Shown here one piece after another: positions 48,806 through 56,692 of a DNA stretch of 64,000 nucleotides. A model generated the notes under the pieces. It was not told the DNA's origin. It saw only the letters and a list, made by a program, of their open reading frames with translations, and made no database searches. How positions within the stretch are numbered: position 1 is the stretch's first letter; each line of letters starts with the position of its first letter. A program made the translations under genes and the position numbers. The DNA is taken from contig JBCBSS010000002.1 of assembly GCA_039819065.1 (NCBI GenBank), positions 80,730-144,729 on the forward strand, given 5' to 3'. The DNA is from JBCBSS01 sp039819065 (lineage in GTDB: Bacteria; Bacteroidota; Bacteroidia; Cytophagales; Cyclobacteriaceae).

Positions 48806-49465
48806 TTATTTAGCCGATGCAAGATCGGTGTGAAGGCCACATTCTGTCTTGTTCATTCCGAACCAGCGTGCCTCCCTTTCCTGCATTTCAAGATCCATTT
48901 TACGCGTACAAGGCTCACAACCTATACTAAGATAGCCTTTGGCTTCGAGTGGATGCCTGGGCAAATTGTACTCCTTTTGATAATCGAGGATCATTTTGGC
49001 ATTCCAGTCAAGCATCGGATGGAATCTGATAGCACCATGTGGTGCTGGCTGTTCTACCTTCATCGCTTTGCGCACAGCACTTTGATCGGCGCGAACCCCG
49101 TTGATCCAAATATCATTATTCATTAATAGCGCTTCCATGGGCTGGGTCTTATTCAGATAGCAGCAATGATCCGGGTCAGATGTAAACAGCAAACGGCCAT
49201 CATAGTCACGTTGCATGTATTTGGGCATTGAAGATTTAAGATCAATGATCTGCATTCCGAATTCCTCGGCAATTTGATCTCTAAAACGCACAGTTTCGGG
49301 GAAGTGATAGCCCGTGTTAATGAAAACAACAGGAATATCCTTATCAATTCTGCTCAATATATGTAGCAAAACCAAGCTGTGCGACTGGAATGAAGAGGTG
49401 GTAAACATCTTCTTTCCTTGTTCCTTGTAAGCTGTTAAATGCGCTTTTATAGATTCAAAATCCAT
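48806..49465 (-). CDS. cysH: Phosphoadenylyl-/adenylyl-sulfate reductase with Fe-S motif
   Basis: A 219-residue CysH-family enzyme. The substrate region is VFINTGYHFPETVRFRD and the catalytic Cys is in the C-terminal KTECGLH. Two extra pairs, DHCCYLNKTQP and SIGCEPCTRK, make the CC...CxxC ligand set of APS-type reductases, so a [4Fe-4S] cluster is expected. It reduces (P)APS to sulfite in assimilatory sulfate reduction. Sulfate activation and sulfite reductase genes are not in the window. A good promoter lies just upstream. Confidence 0.93.
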   Translation of the reverse strand: MDFESIKAHLTAYKEQGKKMFTTSSFQSHSLVLLHILSRIDKDIPVVFINTGYHFPETVRFRDQIAEEFGMQIIDLKSSMPKYMQRDYDGRLLFTSDPDHCCYLNKTQPMEALLMNNDIWINGVRADQSAVRKAMKVEQPAPHGAIRFHPMLDWNAKMILDYQKEYNLPRHPLEAKGYLSIGCEPCTRKMDLEMQEREARWFGMNKTECGLHTDLASAK

Positions 49466-49484
49466 ATAATCTTATAGTAGGCGG

Positions 49485-49514
49485 CAAATTTATTCAAATA
49501 AAGAACCAATCAAA
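49485..49514 (-). promoter_or_regulatory. Bacteroidota-type promoter of cysH (TTTG-N18-TAAATTTG)
   Basis: On the minus strand TTTG (49514-49511) is followed after 18 nt by TAAATTTG (49492-49485), 20 bp upstream of the cysH ATG. Confidence 0.65.
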
Positions 49515-49733
49515 ACCAGAAACGATTCCTTGGCTAGCGCATTTCCTTTCTGAGTTTTTTACAACCAGCCTAAATGTTGGTCAAATCATACCTATCCCCG
49601 CCAACTCCCATGCCTTCGATCCAAATCCAATATTCTCCGATTCGCAGCCCATATTCCACGACTCACCGTCAGCGATCACTATGTGACTGGTCTCAAGCGT
49701 ACTTTTAGAATAAATAAACAAAACGTAATAGAC

Positions 49734-50150
49734 ATGAAAAGGATATTCTTACTAAGCGCGATTACCCTAATTGCATCTTTTAGCTTAAAAGCGCAAGACC
49801 TAACCCCTCCAAAGGATGGTGCCGTTATCAGAATGGCCGAACATAAATTTGAAGTAAAAGCAGGTAAGAGCCAAACCGCTGATGTATGGATAGTGAAATC
49901 GAAAAGGTATAGAAAAGTGACGTTTGAAGGTTTGAAAACCAGAGCTCCAGAAGGCATTGAAGTGAGCTTTGTACCTGTGAATGCAGAAGAAGGTAAGTTC
50001 AAAATGAATATCAGTGTAAGCAGCGCTGCCGCACCTGGTAAGCACATGCTGATTTTAAAAGGAGATGGTAAGAATGCCTATAAATTGAAAAGCACTACCT
50101 TTTCTATTGCAGTTGGAGGTAAGGCCATTGCCGAAGGATCCGAAAAATAG
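49734..50150 (+). CDS. Small secreted protein of unknown function
   Basis: 138 residues from ATG at 49734; the frame extends to 49683, but the signal peptide MKRIFLLSAITLIASFSLKAQ starts here. The mature part has an Ig-like beta pattern: KFEVKAGKSQTADVWIVKSKRYRKVTFEGL, then EVSFVPVNAEEGKFKMNISVSSAAAPGKHMLILKG. This resembles NEW3-like domains of secreted proteins, without catalytic motifs. It lies 66 bp upstream of a LytS-type kinase gene and could be linked to it, which is an inference. Confidence 0.75.
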   Translation: MKRIFLLSAITLIASFSLKAQDLTPPKDGAVIRMAEHKFEVKAGKSQTADVWIVKSKRYRKVTFEGLKTRAPEGIEVSFVPVNAEEGKFKMNISVSSAAAPGKHMLILKGDGKNAYKLKSTTFSIAVGGKAIAEGSEK

Positions 50151-50216
50151 AACCCGGTTAGATTTACATTCAAATTATCCCTAAATTGGGATATTAAGGC
50201 AGCAGCGACGGATTGA

Positions 50217-51272
50217 ATGAAATCGACGATTAGAAAGTATACGACAAGGCTCATTGTAGCCTTGTTGATCTATTTGTTCTTCAAGGTATCAGGCTCTGAA
50301 GGCACTGCGGATGTATTCAGTTGGTACTTGGTAAGTACTATTCAGTTGACCTATATTATCGTAGTGGTATTGGTCATTTGGGGCATGTTCGATACGCTTT
50401 TGAAATGGTATGTCAAGCGTTATGAACACGAAATCACGTCCAGAACCCGTCTGGTAAAACTTTTCATTACCAGTACCATCCTTAAGTTTCCCTTAATTAT
50501 TGCAGCCAGCTATTTCTCTGAGTTCAAAATTAAATTCTGGTTAGAATGTCAATCGGCAGATCCTGTAGGCCAGTTTTGGATCCATTCCATTCAAGGTCTG
50601 GTGTTGGCCTGGCTACTTATTTCTTCTCAGATCATTCTTTTCTATGTAAACAAAACCAAAGAGGTTGAAAAAGAAGCCGCTTTGATGCAGAAAGAATTGT
50701 TGAGATCAAAGTATGAGAGCTTGAAAAACCAGGTCAATCCACACTTTCTGTTCAACAGTTTTAGTGTGCTTACCGCGCTCATCCACCGAGATCCTGATCA
50801 TGCATCAGACTTTGTAACCATGTTATCCAAGATGTACCGCTATATTCTGGATAACAAGGAGCAAACAATGGTGAGTTTAGAGAAAGAATTGACTTTTCTC
50901 GAAACCTACCTTTTCCTGCTTAAGACCAGACATGAGCAAGGCATTATCATAGAAAAGGAAATAACACTTCCCACCGATCAGTTTTTCATCCCTACCCTTT
51001 CGCTACAAATGCTGATAGAAAATGCGGTTAAGCATAACAGCTTCTCCGAAGAGAAGCCTTTAGTGGTGAAAATCTACAATGAAGGTGAGGATTACTTGGT
51101 AGTACGCAATAGCCTTCAGAAAAAGCATAGCGAGGTTAAATCAACTAAAATTGGATTGGAGAATATCAACAAGCGCTATTGCTACGAAACCAAAAGGGAA
51201 ATAGTAGTAAAAGAGGATGAGCAGTTTTTTGTGGTTAAACTGCCCGTATTAACATCTTTATCCGTTGCCTGA
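50217..51272 (+). CDS. Sensor histidine kinase, LytS/YesM-like
   Basis: A 351-residue protein with four predicted membrane helices (about residues 12-25, 38-63, 80-98 and 118-143), then the His_kinase domain: phospho-acceptor in NQVNPHFLFNSFSVLTALI and ATP-lid N-box LQMLIENAVKHN. The C-terminal HATPase has a reduced G-box (IGLENINKR). It phosphorylates its partner, the LytTR regulator, whose ATG overlaps this stop (TGATG). The signal is unknown. A small inverted repeat ATCCC-N6-GGGAT at about 50179-50194 lies just upstream. Confidence 0.93.
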   Translation: MKSTIRKYTTRLIVALLIYLFFKVSGSEGTADVFSWYLVSTIQLTYIIVVVLVIWGMFDTLLKWYVKRYEHEITSRTRLVKLFITSTILKFPLIIAASYFSEFKIKFWLECQSADPVGQFWIHSIQGLVLAWLLISSQIILFYVNKTKEVEKEAALMQKELLRSKYESLKNQVNPHFLFNSFSVLTALIHRDPDHASDFVTMLSKMYRYILDNKEQTMVSLEKELTFLETYLFLLKTRHEQGIIIEKEITLPTDQFFIPTLSLQMLIENAVKHNSFSEEKPLVVKIYNEGEDYLVVRNSLQKKHSEVKSTKIGLENINKRYCYETKREIVVKEDEQFFVVKLPVLTSLSVA

Positions 51273-52030
51273 TGGAAGTAATAATAGTCGAAGACGAGAG
51301 GCTCACGGCGGAAAGGTTGAGGGACTTAATCCACAAATGCGACAATTCTATAAAAGTCCATGACATTTTACCCTCTGTAGACCGTACCCTTACCTGGTTC
51401 AAAGAGCATTCTAACCCTGACTTGATGTTTCTTGATATCCAACTCAGTGACGGGACAGGTTTTGATGTGCTGAAATCTCTTATCAATTGCCCACCCATCG
51501 TTTTCACCACTGCCTATGATGAGCATGCCATCCGCGCTTTCAAATACAACAGCGTAGATTATCTACTTAAACCGATACATCAGGAGGATTTGAATACCGC
51601 TATTCAAAAATTCAGGAATCTCGGTGATCAGCCTTATTACCACGCCCCTGCTCCACCGTTAGAACAACTCGATAAAAGCGTTAACGGTACTTACAAGAAG
51701 CGTTTTTTGATCAAAGTGGGAGAACAGTTTAAAACCGTAGAAGTCAATAAGATCGCCTATTTCCATTACGAGGAGGGCATGACCTATCTTACCCAAAAAG
51801 GAGGTTTAAAACTTCCATTAGATTATTCTCTAGATCAACTGGAAGAAATACTTAACCCGATGGACTACTTCAGGGTGAACAGGAAATACCTGGTTTCTCT
51901 ACCAGCCATATCACAAATCCACACGTATTTCAATAGCCGTTTATTACTAAAACTCGACCCTAATCATGAGGATGAAGTCATCGTTAGTCGTGATCGAGTT
52001 CAGGATTTCAAGCGGTGGGTTGATTGCTAA
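51272..52030 (+). CDS. LytTR family response regulator
   Basis: A 252-residue two-domain regulator. The receiver is at residues 1-120 with phospho-acceptor D55 in LMFLDIQLSDG and conserved Lys in YLLKPIHQEDL. The LytTR DNA-binding domain at about 145-250 has KVGEQFKTVEVNKIAYFHYEEGMTYL and NPMDYFRVNRKYLVSLPAI. It is translationally coupled to the kinase upstream. The last 23 nt overlap the convergent CrtA-like gene. Confidence 0.95.
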   Translation: MEVIIVEDERLTAERLRDLIHKCDNSIKVHDILPSVDRTLTWFKEHSNPDLMFLDIQLSDGTGFDVLKSLINCPPIVFTTAYDEHAIRAFKYNSVDYLLKPIHQEDLNTAIQKFRNLGDQPYYHAPAPPLEQLDKSVNGTYKKRFLIKVGEQFKTVEVNKIAYFHYEEGMTYLTQKGGLKLPLDYSLDQLEEILNPMDYFRVNRKYLVSLPAISQIHTYFNSRLLLKLDPNHEDEVIVSRDRVQDFKRWVDC

Positions 52031-52748
52031 GCACCTTACCAACAGGATCTTCACCATACCAACTCCCTTCACTACCAAGTAAAACAAATCTGGCGAATAA
52101 CTCCTCGTTGTACCAATTATACTTTCTAGTGCGCGTAATCACGTCTTTGTGGTGCTTTTCACTATAGGCGTAAGCTTTCATCTCACTTTGGCTGTTCCAA
52201 ATACTGAAGGTAGCCTGCTGTACCACCGGCCACTCTCCCACTCCTAATGACAGGACATGACCGGGAGCTGATTTCACTTGTTGGCCAACTTTTCCCACCC
52301 TTTTCCAGAATGCAATTAATCGGAATGGGTTAATCGTTGCCCGGGTGATAACTGCTGTGACACTTGAATCGACAGCATTAGGTATACTTTTGAACGGATT
52401 CTGTCCAGACCAATCTCCATGCGAATGATAAGCTTGCATGTGAATAGTTAGTGATTCCTCAAAGTGGCTTTGATACGCTCGAAAAAATTTACTATTAATC
52501 TTAAACTGATCGAAATGATCTTTATCCTCCCAAACACCTAGAAACGAATACACGCCAAAATTGGGGTACCATTTGAACCCTACACCTGCTCCTGTACCCA
52601 TAAGCTTGTAGAATGTGAGCCCAGCTACATTTTTGAGTAAGCGATGTCCTAATTGCATCATCTTAAATGCCCAAAACCGGTTTGAAAACCCTTCAAACCT
52701 GAATAGCGTCAGCGTCACCAGTTGGTTCTGATCATTCTTGTCTTTCAA
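52008..52748 (-). CDS. Spheroidene monooxygenase (CrtA)-like protein
   Basis: A 246-residue soluble protein resembling CrtA: FRFEGFSNRFWAFKMMQLGHRLL near the start, KLMGTGAGVGFKWYPNFGVYSFLGVWED in the middle, and SLGVGEWPVVQQATFSIWNSQSEMKAYAY later, then the KHHKDVITRTRKYNWYNEELFARF block. CrtA oxygenates carotenoids; distant homologues without carotenoid genes nearby may act on other substrates. No carotenoid genes are in the window. The 3' end overlaps the LytTR gene by 23 bp. Confidence 0.78.
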   Translation of the reverse strand: MKDKNDQNQLVTLTLFRFEGFSNRFWAFKMMQLGHRLLKNVAGLTFYKLMGTGAGVGFKWYPNFGVYSFLGVWEDKDHFDQFKINSKFFRAYQSHFEESLTIHMQAYHSHGDWSGQNPFKSIPNAVDSSVTAVITRATINPFRLIAFWKRVGKVGQQVKSAPGHVLSLGVGEWPVVQQATFSIWNSQSEMKAYAYSEKHHKDVITRTRKYNWYNEELFARFVLLGSEGSWYGEDPVGKVLSNQPTA

Positions 52749-52977
52749 ATTGTATTTGGTTTATCTCTGATGCGGCCTAATATAGTAAGGCCTACGCAAC
52801 CTTAGACATTCTCAACAGACAATAAAGTCATATGTTCGTTTAATACATCATACGACGCCTTCTGTTGCTATCTTTTCTAAATCTTTCCTCCTATTCTAGA
52901 CAGAAGGCATTTCAAAATCCACACTCGACTGAACAAACCCTAAAGTCTTTTTAATAAAATTTTTCCGATTTGTTTTT

Positions 52978-52998
52978 ATAATTAGGATTCCTAATTAT
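52978..52998 (+). promoter_or_regulatory. Perfect 21-bp palindromic operator overlapping a promoter
   Basis: Symmetric sequence with 10-bp arms ATAATTAGGA / TCCTAATTAT around a central T. It sits immediately after a TTTG (52969-52972) and overlaps a TATATTTG -7 box (52996-53003), which lies 36 bp before the thioredoxin-like ATG. The position is that of a repressor site. Confidence 0.65.
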
Positions 52999-53039
52999 AT
53001 TTGCATTGTTAATTAATAAACCCACAAAAATTACTACAC

Positions 53040-53276
53040 ATGGAAAATCTCAAATTCTATCACGCCGGCTGCCCAGTTTGTGTAGCAGCTGAAAACGAGC
53101 TACTAAACCTAATTGATGGTACAAAGGCCAATGTCGAAATCATTCACTTAGGAGAAGAAAAGGCGAAAATAGCGGAAGCTGAAGATGCAGGTGTAAAATC
53201 AGTACCTGCTTTGCTAATGGATAATGGCAGCGTCTTACACATCAACTACGGCGCTGGTATCAATGATCTTAAATAA
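53040..53276 (+). CDS. Small thioredoxin-like protein
   Basis: A 78-residue glutaredoxin/thioredoxin-fold protein with a CPVC active site (residues 11-14, in HAGCPVCVAAENEL) and the cis-Pro region in AGVKSVPALLMDNGS. It is smaller than classical thioredoxin and similar to small thioredoxin-family members that handle glutathione-independent thiol exchange. First gene of a three-gene operon under a palindromic operator. Confidence 0.88.
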   Translation: MENLKFYHAGCPVCVAAENELLNLIDGTKANVEIIHLGEEKAKIAEAEDAGVKSVPALLMDNGSVLHINYGAGINDLK

Positions 53277-53303
53277 ATAATTAGTAATTCTAACTACATA
53301 ATT

Positions 53304-54017
53304 ATGAAAAAATTAATCATCCCGATACTGTTAGTGACTGTCAGCGCTTGCTTAGCGCAAGAAGATCACAAAAGCAATGAGGACTTCTCGATCAAGAGCA
53401 CCTCAGTAAAGTACGACCAAAAACTTGATCAATACATATTTGAAATTCAAGTAAAAGGCACCGCAGGTAAAACGACGCCTACTCCTAAGGGGCAATTAGA
53501 CGGTGCGCCCGTTTTGGGCTATGTGTTTCCAACCAGTTTAAAACCTCAAAATGTAGGCTTCAACGAAACGGAAGGCATTGTAGCCTTAGCTTTAACCTCT
53601 CACCCGGATTTTGATGACACACCATTATGGGACGAGAACCAAGATGCCATCTATGACAATGATGGTATTGTATGGCACCCTCACTGGGTAGTATTGGTAG
53701 AAGACAAACGTGTTCCTGGCGGGTTATCAGTTAAACAATTCCAAAAAGGTGATGCTTCAGTGGTACTGCCACCCACTAATCCAGGCATGCCAATGTACAT
53801 GGATTCACCGGGATATCCAGTCATTACCAGCAATCAGTCGATTTTGGTGACCGTTCCGGGGTACAGGGTCAAAGATGTTGACTCCTTCAATTATGATGCG
53901 GTTGCGGCTTATATGACTGTTAATACTTCTAAGTCTGACATGCCTATGTTAGGTGTGTATGACGTCTATTCAGTTGCTTCCGGCGACCTTTCACTTCCTT
54001 ATTCTCTAAAAAAATAA
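53304..54017 (+). CDS. Predicted secreted lipoprotein of unknown function
   Basis: A 237-residue protein with a signal region MKKLIIPILLVTVSACLAQ that has a lipobox-like VSAC. The mature part is rich in aromatic and Asp residues: APVLGYVFPTSL, SHPDFDDTPLWDENQDAIYDNDGIVWHPHWVVLVEDKRVPGG, then PTNPGMPMYMDSPGYPV. No catalytic motif is recognised; the HPHW and Asp cluster could bind a metal. It lies between the thioredoxin-like and DUF2024 genes (27 and 4 bp gaps), so the three are one operon. Confidence 0.78.
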   Translation: MKKLIIPILLVTVSACLAQEDHKSNEDFSIKSTSVKYDQKLDQYIFEIQVKGTAGKTTPTPKGQLDGAPVLGYVFPTSLKPQNVGFNETEGIVALALTSHPDFDDTPLWDENQDAIYDNDGIVWHPHWVVLVEDKRVPGGLSVKQFQKGDASVVLPPTNPGMPMYMDSPGYPVITSNQSILVTVPGYRVKDVDSFNYDAVAAYMTVNTSKSDMPMLGVYDVYSVASGDLSLPYSLKK

Positions 54018-54021
54018 TATT

Positions 54022-54282
54022 ATGAACGTAGCAGTATTCGACACTTGGGTCAGAAAACAAGAAGGTGGGTTGATGCATTTTGATATCGTCGTGCCTACCG
54101 AAACGCCTAATCAGGACGTGCTGGATTATGGCAAGGCATATCTATCTCATAAAGGACAAGGTAGCCGGGATTTATCCGCGAAGGAATGCAGATTCTGTCA
54201 TATAGAATCACCCGGCCCGGAAATCATTGATAGCATAGAACGTCAAGGTTATCATATCATTGAAATGCAGGGGTGTAATTAA
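54022..54282 (+). CDS. DUF2024 family protein
   Basis: 86 residues. The family pattern is clear: VAVFDTWVRKQEGGLMHFDIVVP, then DYGKAYLSHKGQGSRDLSAKECRFCHIE, ending GYHIIEMQGCN. The CRFCH cluster suggests metal or thiol chemistry. Function is not known. Third gene of the thioredoxin-like operon; a hairpin terminator follows. Confidence 0.85.
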   Translation: MNVAVFDTWVRKQEGGLMHFDIVVPTETPNQDVLDYGKAYLSHKGQGSRDLSAKECRFCHIESPGPEIIDSIERQGYHIIEMQGCN

Positions 54283-54334
54283 TGCATCTGGTCGGAGGGC
54301 ACTTCGCAAGTTGCTCAGAACGATCATTTTAGCC

Positions 54335-54361
54335 GAGGTCAGTGTCTTCACTGACCTCTTT
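54335..54361 (+). terminator. Hairpin terminator after the DUF2024 gene
   Basis: Stem GAGGTCAGTG / CACTGACCTC with TCTT loop and a short TTT tail, 52 bp past the stop. Confidence 0.7.
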
Positions 54362-54371
54362 ACAATATTGT

Positions 54372-54498
54372 GGGTGTCTCAAAAGCTATCTTTTCGACCA
54401 TCGGGAGAAATCTTACTCGACTCAAAGTGTTGATTATCAAAGGAGTAAGATTTCTCATTTCATTCGAAATGACATTAAAACGGGCTTTTGAGGCACCC
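54372..54498. mobile_element. MITE-like palindromic element (127 bp)
   Basis: Terminal inverted repeats GGGTGTCTCAAAAGC / GCTTTTGAGGCACCC (15 bp, one mismatch) enclose a second perfect inverted pair GAGAAATCTTACTC / GAGTAAGATTTCTC and a TTCGAAATGACAT motif. The inner part matches repeats at 60.4-60.9 kb. It encodes no transposase. Confidence 0.65.
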
Positions 54499-54661
54499 TC
54501 TTGGAATTATCTCCAGAGAGTATAAGTAATAAGCAACTTAGCCGAGTAGCTGTCGGAGATAACTCCAACAGTGGCTTTAAGTCAAGTTTAAGTCGTTTGA
54601 TTTCATGGCAGTAGCTTTTTGATTAGATTGCCAGCATTCAAGAGGAATAGAAAGAGATATT

Positions 54662-55270
54662 ATGGGAAGAAGCGCATTTGATCCTGAATTTCAGATAACC
54701 AGTATTGACAGTAAACTCTTTGCCACCATAGAAAAACTGGGTGAAGTGGTGCGATCGCTTCAGTGGGAAAAGGCCAAAAAGCTCAAACTCAGCCCGCTCC
54801 AATTACAAACTTTAATATTTCTAAAAAACCATAAAGCGGCTTTACGCAAACCAGCCCTTATCGCCGAAGAATTCTCAGTTACCAAAGCCACCGTCAGCGA
54901 CGCCATCAAAAGCTTGCTGCAGAAGGGGCTGATCATCAAAGAAGCTGATCCGGAAGATTCCAGAAGCACTTTCATTCATCTTTCTGCTAAGGGAGAAGAG
55001 CTTTCACAAGAGTTGGAACAATACCCAAATTCTGTCCTGGCCTCAATCAATGAGCTGAGTCAAGCTAACAAAGAAACACTCCTGGCCGAACACCTTAAAC
55101 TCATCAGTTCTGTTCAGAAAGCGGGTATCATCAGTTCTCCGCGCATGTGCTTCAGTTGCAAGTTCTATGAAGGAGATAGTGAGAACAAACATTTTTGCCA
55201 ACTGCTCAAGCAGAAGCTAGCACTCAAAGACTTGCGCATTGATTGCGTCGAACATGAACTGAGTGAATAA
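54662..55270 (+). CDS. MarR family regulator with C-terminal four-cysteine cluster
   Basis: A 202-residue protein. The winged helix-turn-helix lies at about residues 35-110 (KLSPLQLQTLIFLKNHKAAL, then ALIAEEFSVTKATVSDAIKSLLQKGLIIKEADPEDSRSTFIHLSAKG). An extension of about 45 residues carries CFSC...C...C (MCFSCKFYEG, HFCQLL, RIDCVEHE), a likely Zn or Fe-S site not found in ordinary MarR proteins. A redox or metal signal is therefore plausible. It could bind the palindrome upstream of the nearby thioredoxin-like operon; that link is an inference from proximity. Confidence 0.87.
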   Translation: MGRSAFDPEFQITSIDSKLFATIEKLGEVVRSLQWEKAKKLKLSPLQLQTLIFLKNHKAALRKPALIAEEFSVTKATVSDAIKSLLQKGLIIKEADPEDSRSTFIHLSAKGEELSQELEQYPNSVLASINELSQANKETLLAEHLKLISSVQKAGIISSPRMCFSCKFYEGDSENKHFCQLLKQKLALKDLRIDCVEHELSE

Positions 55271-55346
55271 AATACCAACCCACTCCTATTCTATCAATTA
55301 GGTTTATTATCTTAAATCCGGTAATCCAATTAGCTTAACCCGGAAT

Positions 55347-56417
55347 ATGAGTAAACCTCTTCCTCCATTCAGTTGCAGTCACAGCCCTAACATTCCCGAA
55401 TTACTGCATCAACTGAACTGCACGCTGGCCATCAGCACGTATCAAGCAGGGAAGGTAATATTGATCAGTGCACCAACGCCTCAAAAACTGGTTCAATTGC
55501 CAAGGAACTTCAAGAAGCCCATGGGCATTGCACTATCCGACAACAAAATGGCTATTGCCACGGAACACGAAGTAGTAACGATGTCCAACGCTCCGAATCT
55601 GGCTAAAGGGTACCCTAAGCAACCCAACACCTACGATGCTTTCTACCTACCGAGGGCCGCTTATTATACCGGAAATGTTGACCTACACGACCTAGAATGG
55701 GGCAACGATGGGCTTTGGTCAGTAAACACACGCTTTTCTTGTCTTTCTTTGATCAACGACGATTATAGCTTCATTCCCAAATGGAAACCTCATTTTATCG
55801 ATAGAATCACTCCAGAAGACCGTTGTCACCTCAATGGCATGGCCATGCAGAATGGCTTACCTAAATACGTTACCGCACTTGGTCAAGGTAATGCCACCCA
55901 GGACTGGCGCAACAATAAATTAAATGGTGGGGTGATCATGGATGTAGGTTCCAATCAGATCATAGTGGATCAGTTACCTATGCCTCACTCACCGAGGTTG
56001 TATGATGGGGACCTTTATGTGCTACTATCTGCCACTGGCGAATTGGTCAGAATAAACAGGCAAAAAGGAAGCTATGAAGTAATCAAGGCGTTTTCTGGTT
56101 TTGTAAGAGGTATGGCCAGAATAGACGATTACCTATTCATAGGACTTTCCAAAATACGTGAAACCACCTCAGCTTTCGGCGATATGCCCATTGCCAAGAA
56201 GTCTGTTTTCTGTGGCATCGTGGTGATGTACATTCCACAGTTCAGTATTGTCGGGCAGATCAAGTACGAAACGAGCGTAGAGGAGATATATGATGTAAAA
56301 GTGATACCCAATACCCGCAGACCTGGCCTTTTGAGTCATGAGAAGCCAGAACATCGCCTGGCATTGTCTACTCCACAGGGTGATTTTTGGGCTGTTCAAG
56401 AAGAAACTAATACATAA
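55347..56417 (+). CDS. TIGR03032 family protein
   Basis: A 356-residue protein recognisable as TIGR03032: SCSHSPNIPELLHQLNCTLAISTYQAGKVILIS at the start, LPRNFKKPMGIALSDNKMAIATEHEV, then LHDLEWGNDGLWSVNTRFSCLSLIND and HLNGMAM, with a beta-propeller-like repeat pattern. There is no signal peptide. The family has no established function. Its stop overlaps the start of the acyl carrier protein gene (TAATG), and the P450 gene follows, so the three are one translationally coupled operon. Confidence 0.87.
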   Translation: MSKPLPPFSCSHSPNIPELLHQLNCTLAISTYQAGKVILISAPTPQKLVQLPRNFKKPMGIALSDNKMAIATEHEVVTMSNAPNLAKGYPKQPNTYDAFYLPRAAYYTGNVDLHDLEWGNDGLWSVNTRFSCLSLINDDYSFIPKWKPHFIDRITPEDRCHLNGMAMQNGLPKYVTALGQGNATQDWRNNKLNGGVIMDVGSNQIIVDQLPMPHSPRLYDGDLYVLLSATGELVRINRQKGSYEVIKAFSGFVRGMARIDDYLFIGLSKIRETTSAFGDMPIAKKSVFCGIVVMYIPQFSIVGQIKYETSVEEIYDVKVIPNTRRPGLLSHEKPEHRLALSTPQGDFWAVQEETNT

Positions 56418-56692
56418 TGCCTGCCGGCCAAACTAAGATATCTCAGGAGGCATTGGTACAATTTGCCAAAGAAAAGATAGCCGAAGAATTGAAGATAGAG
56501 GTTGACGAGGTTGATACAGATACCACTTTCGCATCATTGGGACTTGATTCTATTACCTGCATTTTTTTTATGGAGCAGATCGAAAACTACTTGGATATAA
56601 GGCTTAATCCTATCGACTTCTGGGATTACCCGACTGTCAACTCCTATGTTTTACATTTGATGAAGACTCATTTCCCTCAAGGCAATGGCTAA
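56417..56692 (+). CDS. Acyl carrier protein (secondary-metabolism type)
   Basis: 91 residues with the phosphopantetheine attachment site GLDSI (S45), preceded by DTDTTFASLG and followed by LDIRLNPIDFWDYPTVNSYVLHL, the spacing of PKS-type rather than fatty-acid-synthase ACPs. It should carry an acyl or aminoacyl group as a thioester for the neighbouring P450. It is flanked by overlaps of 1 nt upstream and 8 nt downstream. Confidence 0.93.
   Translation: MPAGQTKISQEALVQFAKEKIAEELKIEVDEVDTDTTFASLGLDSITCIFFMEQIENYLDIRLNPIDFWDYPTVNSYVLHLMKTHFPQGNG

Larger units (their letters stand above)
54283..54661. other. Gene-free stretch holding a terminator and a palindromic insertion element
   Basis: 379 bp with no credible ORF. 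It contains the operon terminator (54335-54361), a 127-bp inverted-repeat element (54372-54498) and about 160 bp of leader before the MarR gene in which no clear promoter box was found. Confidence 0.7.
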
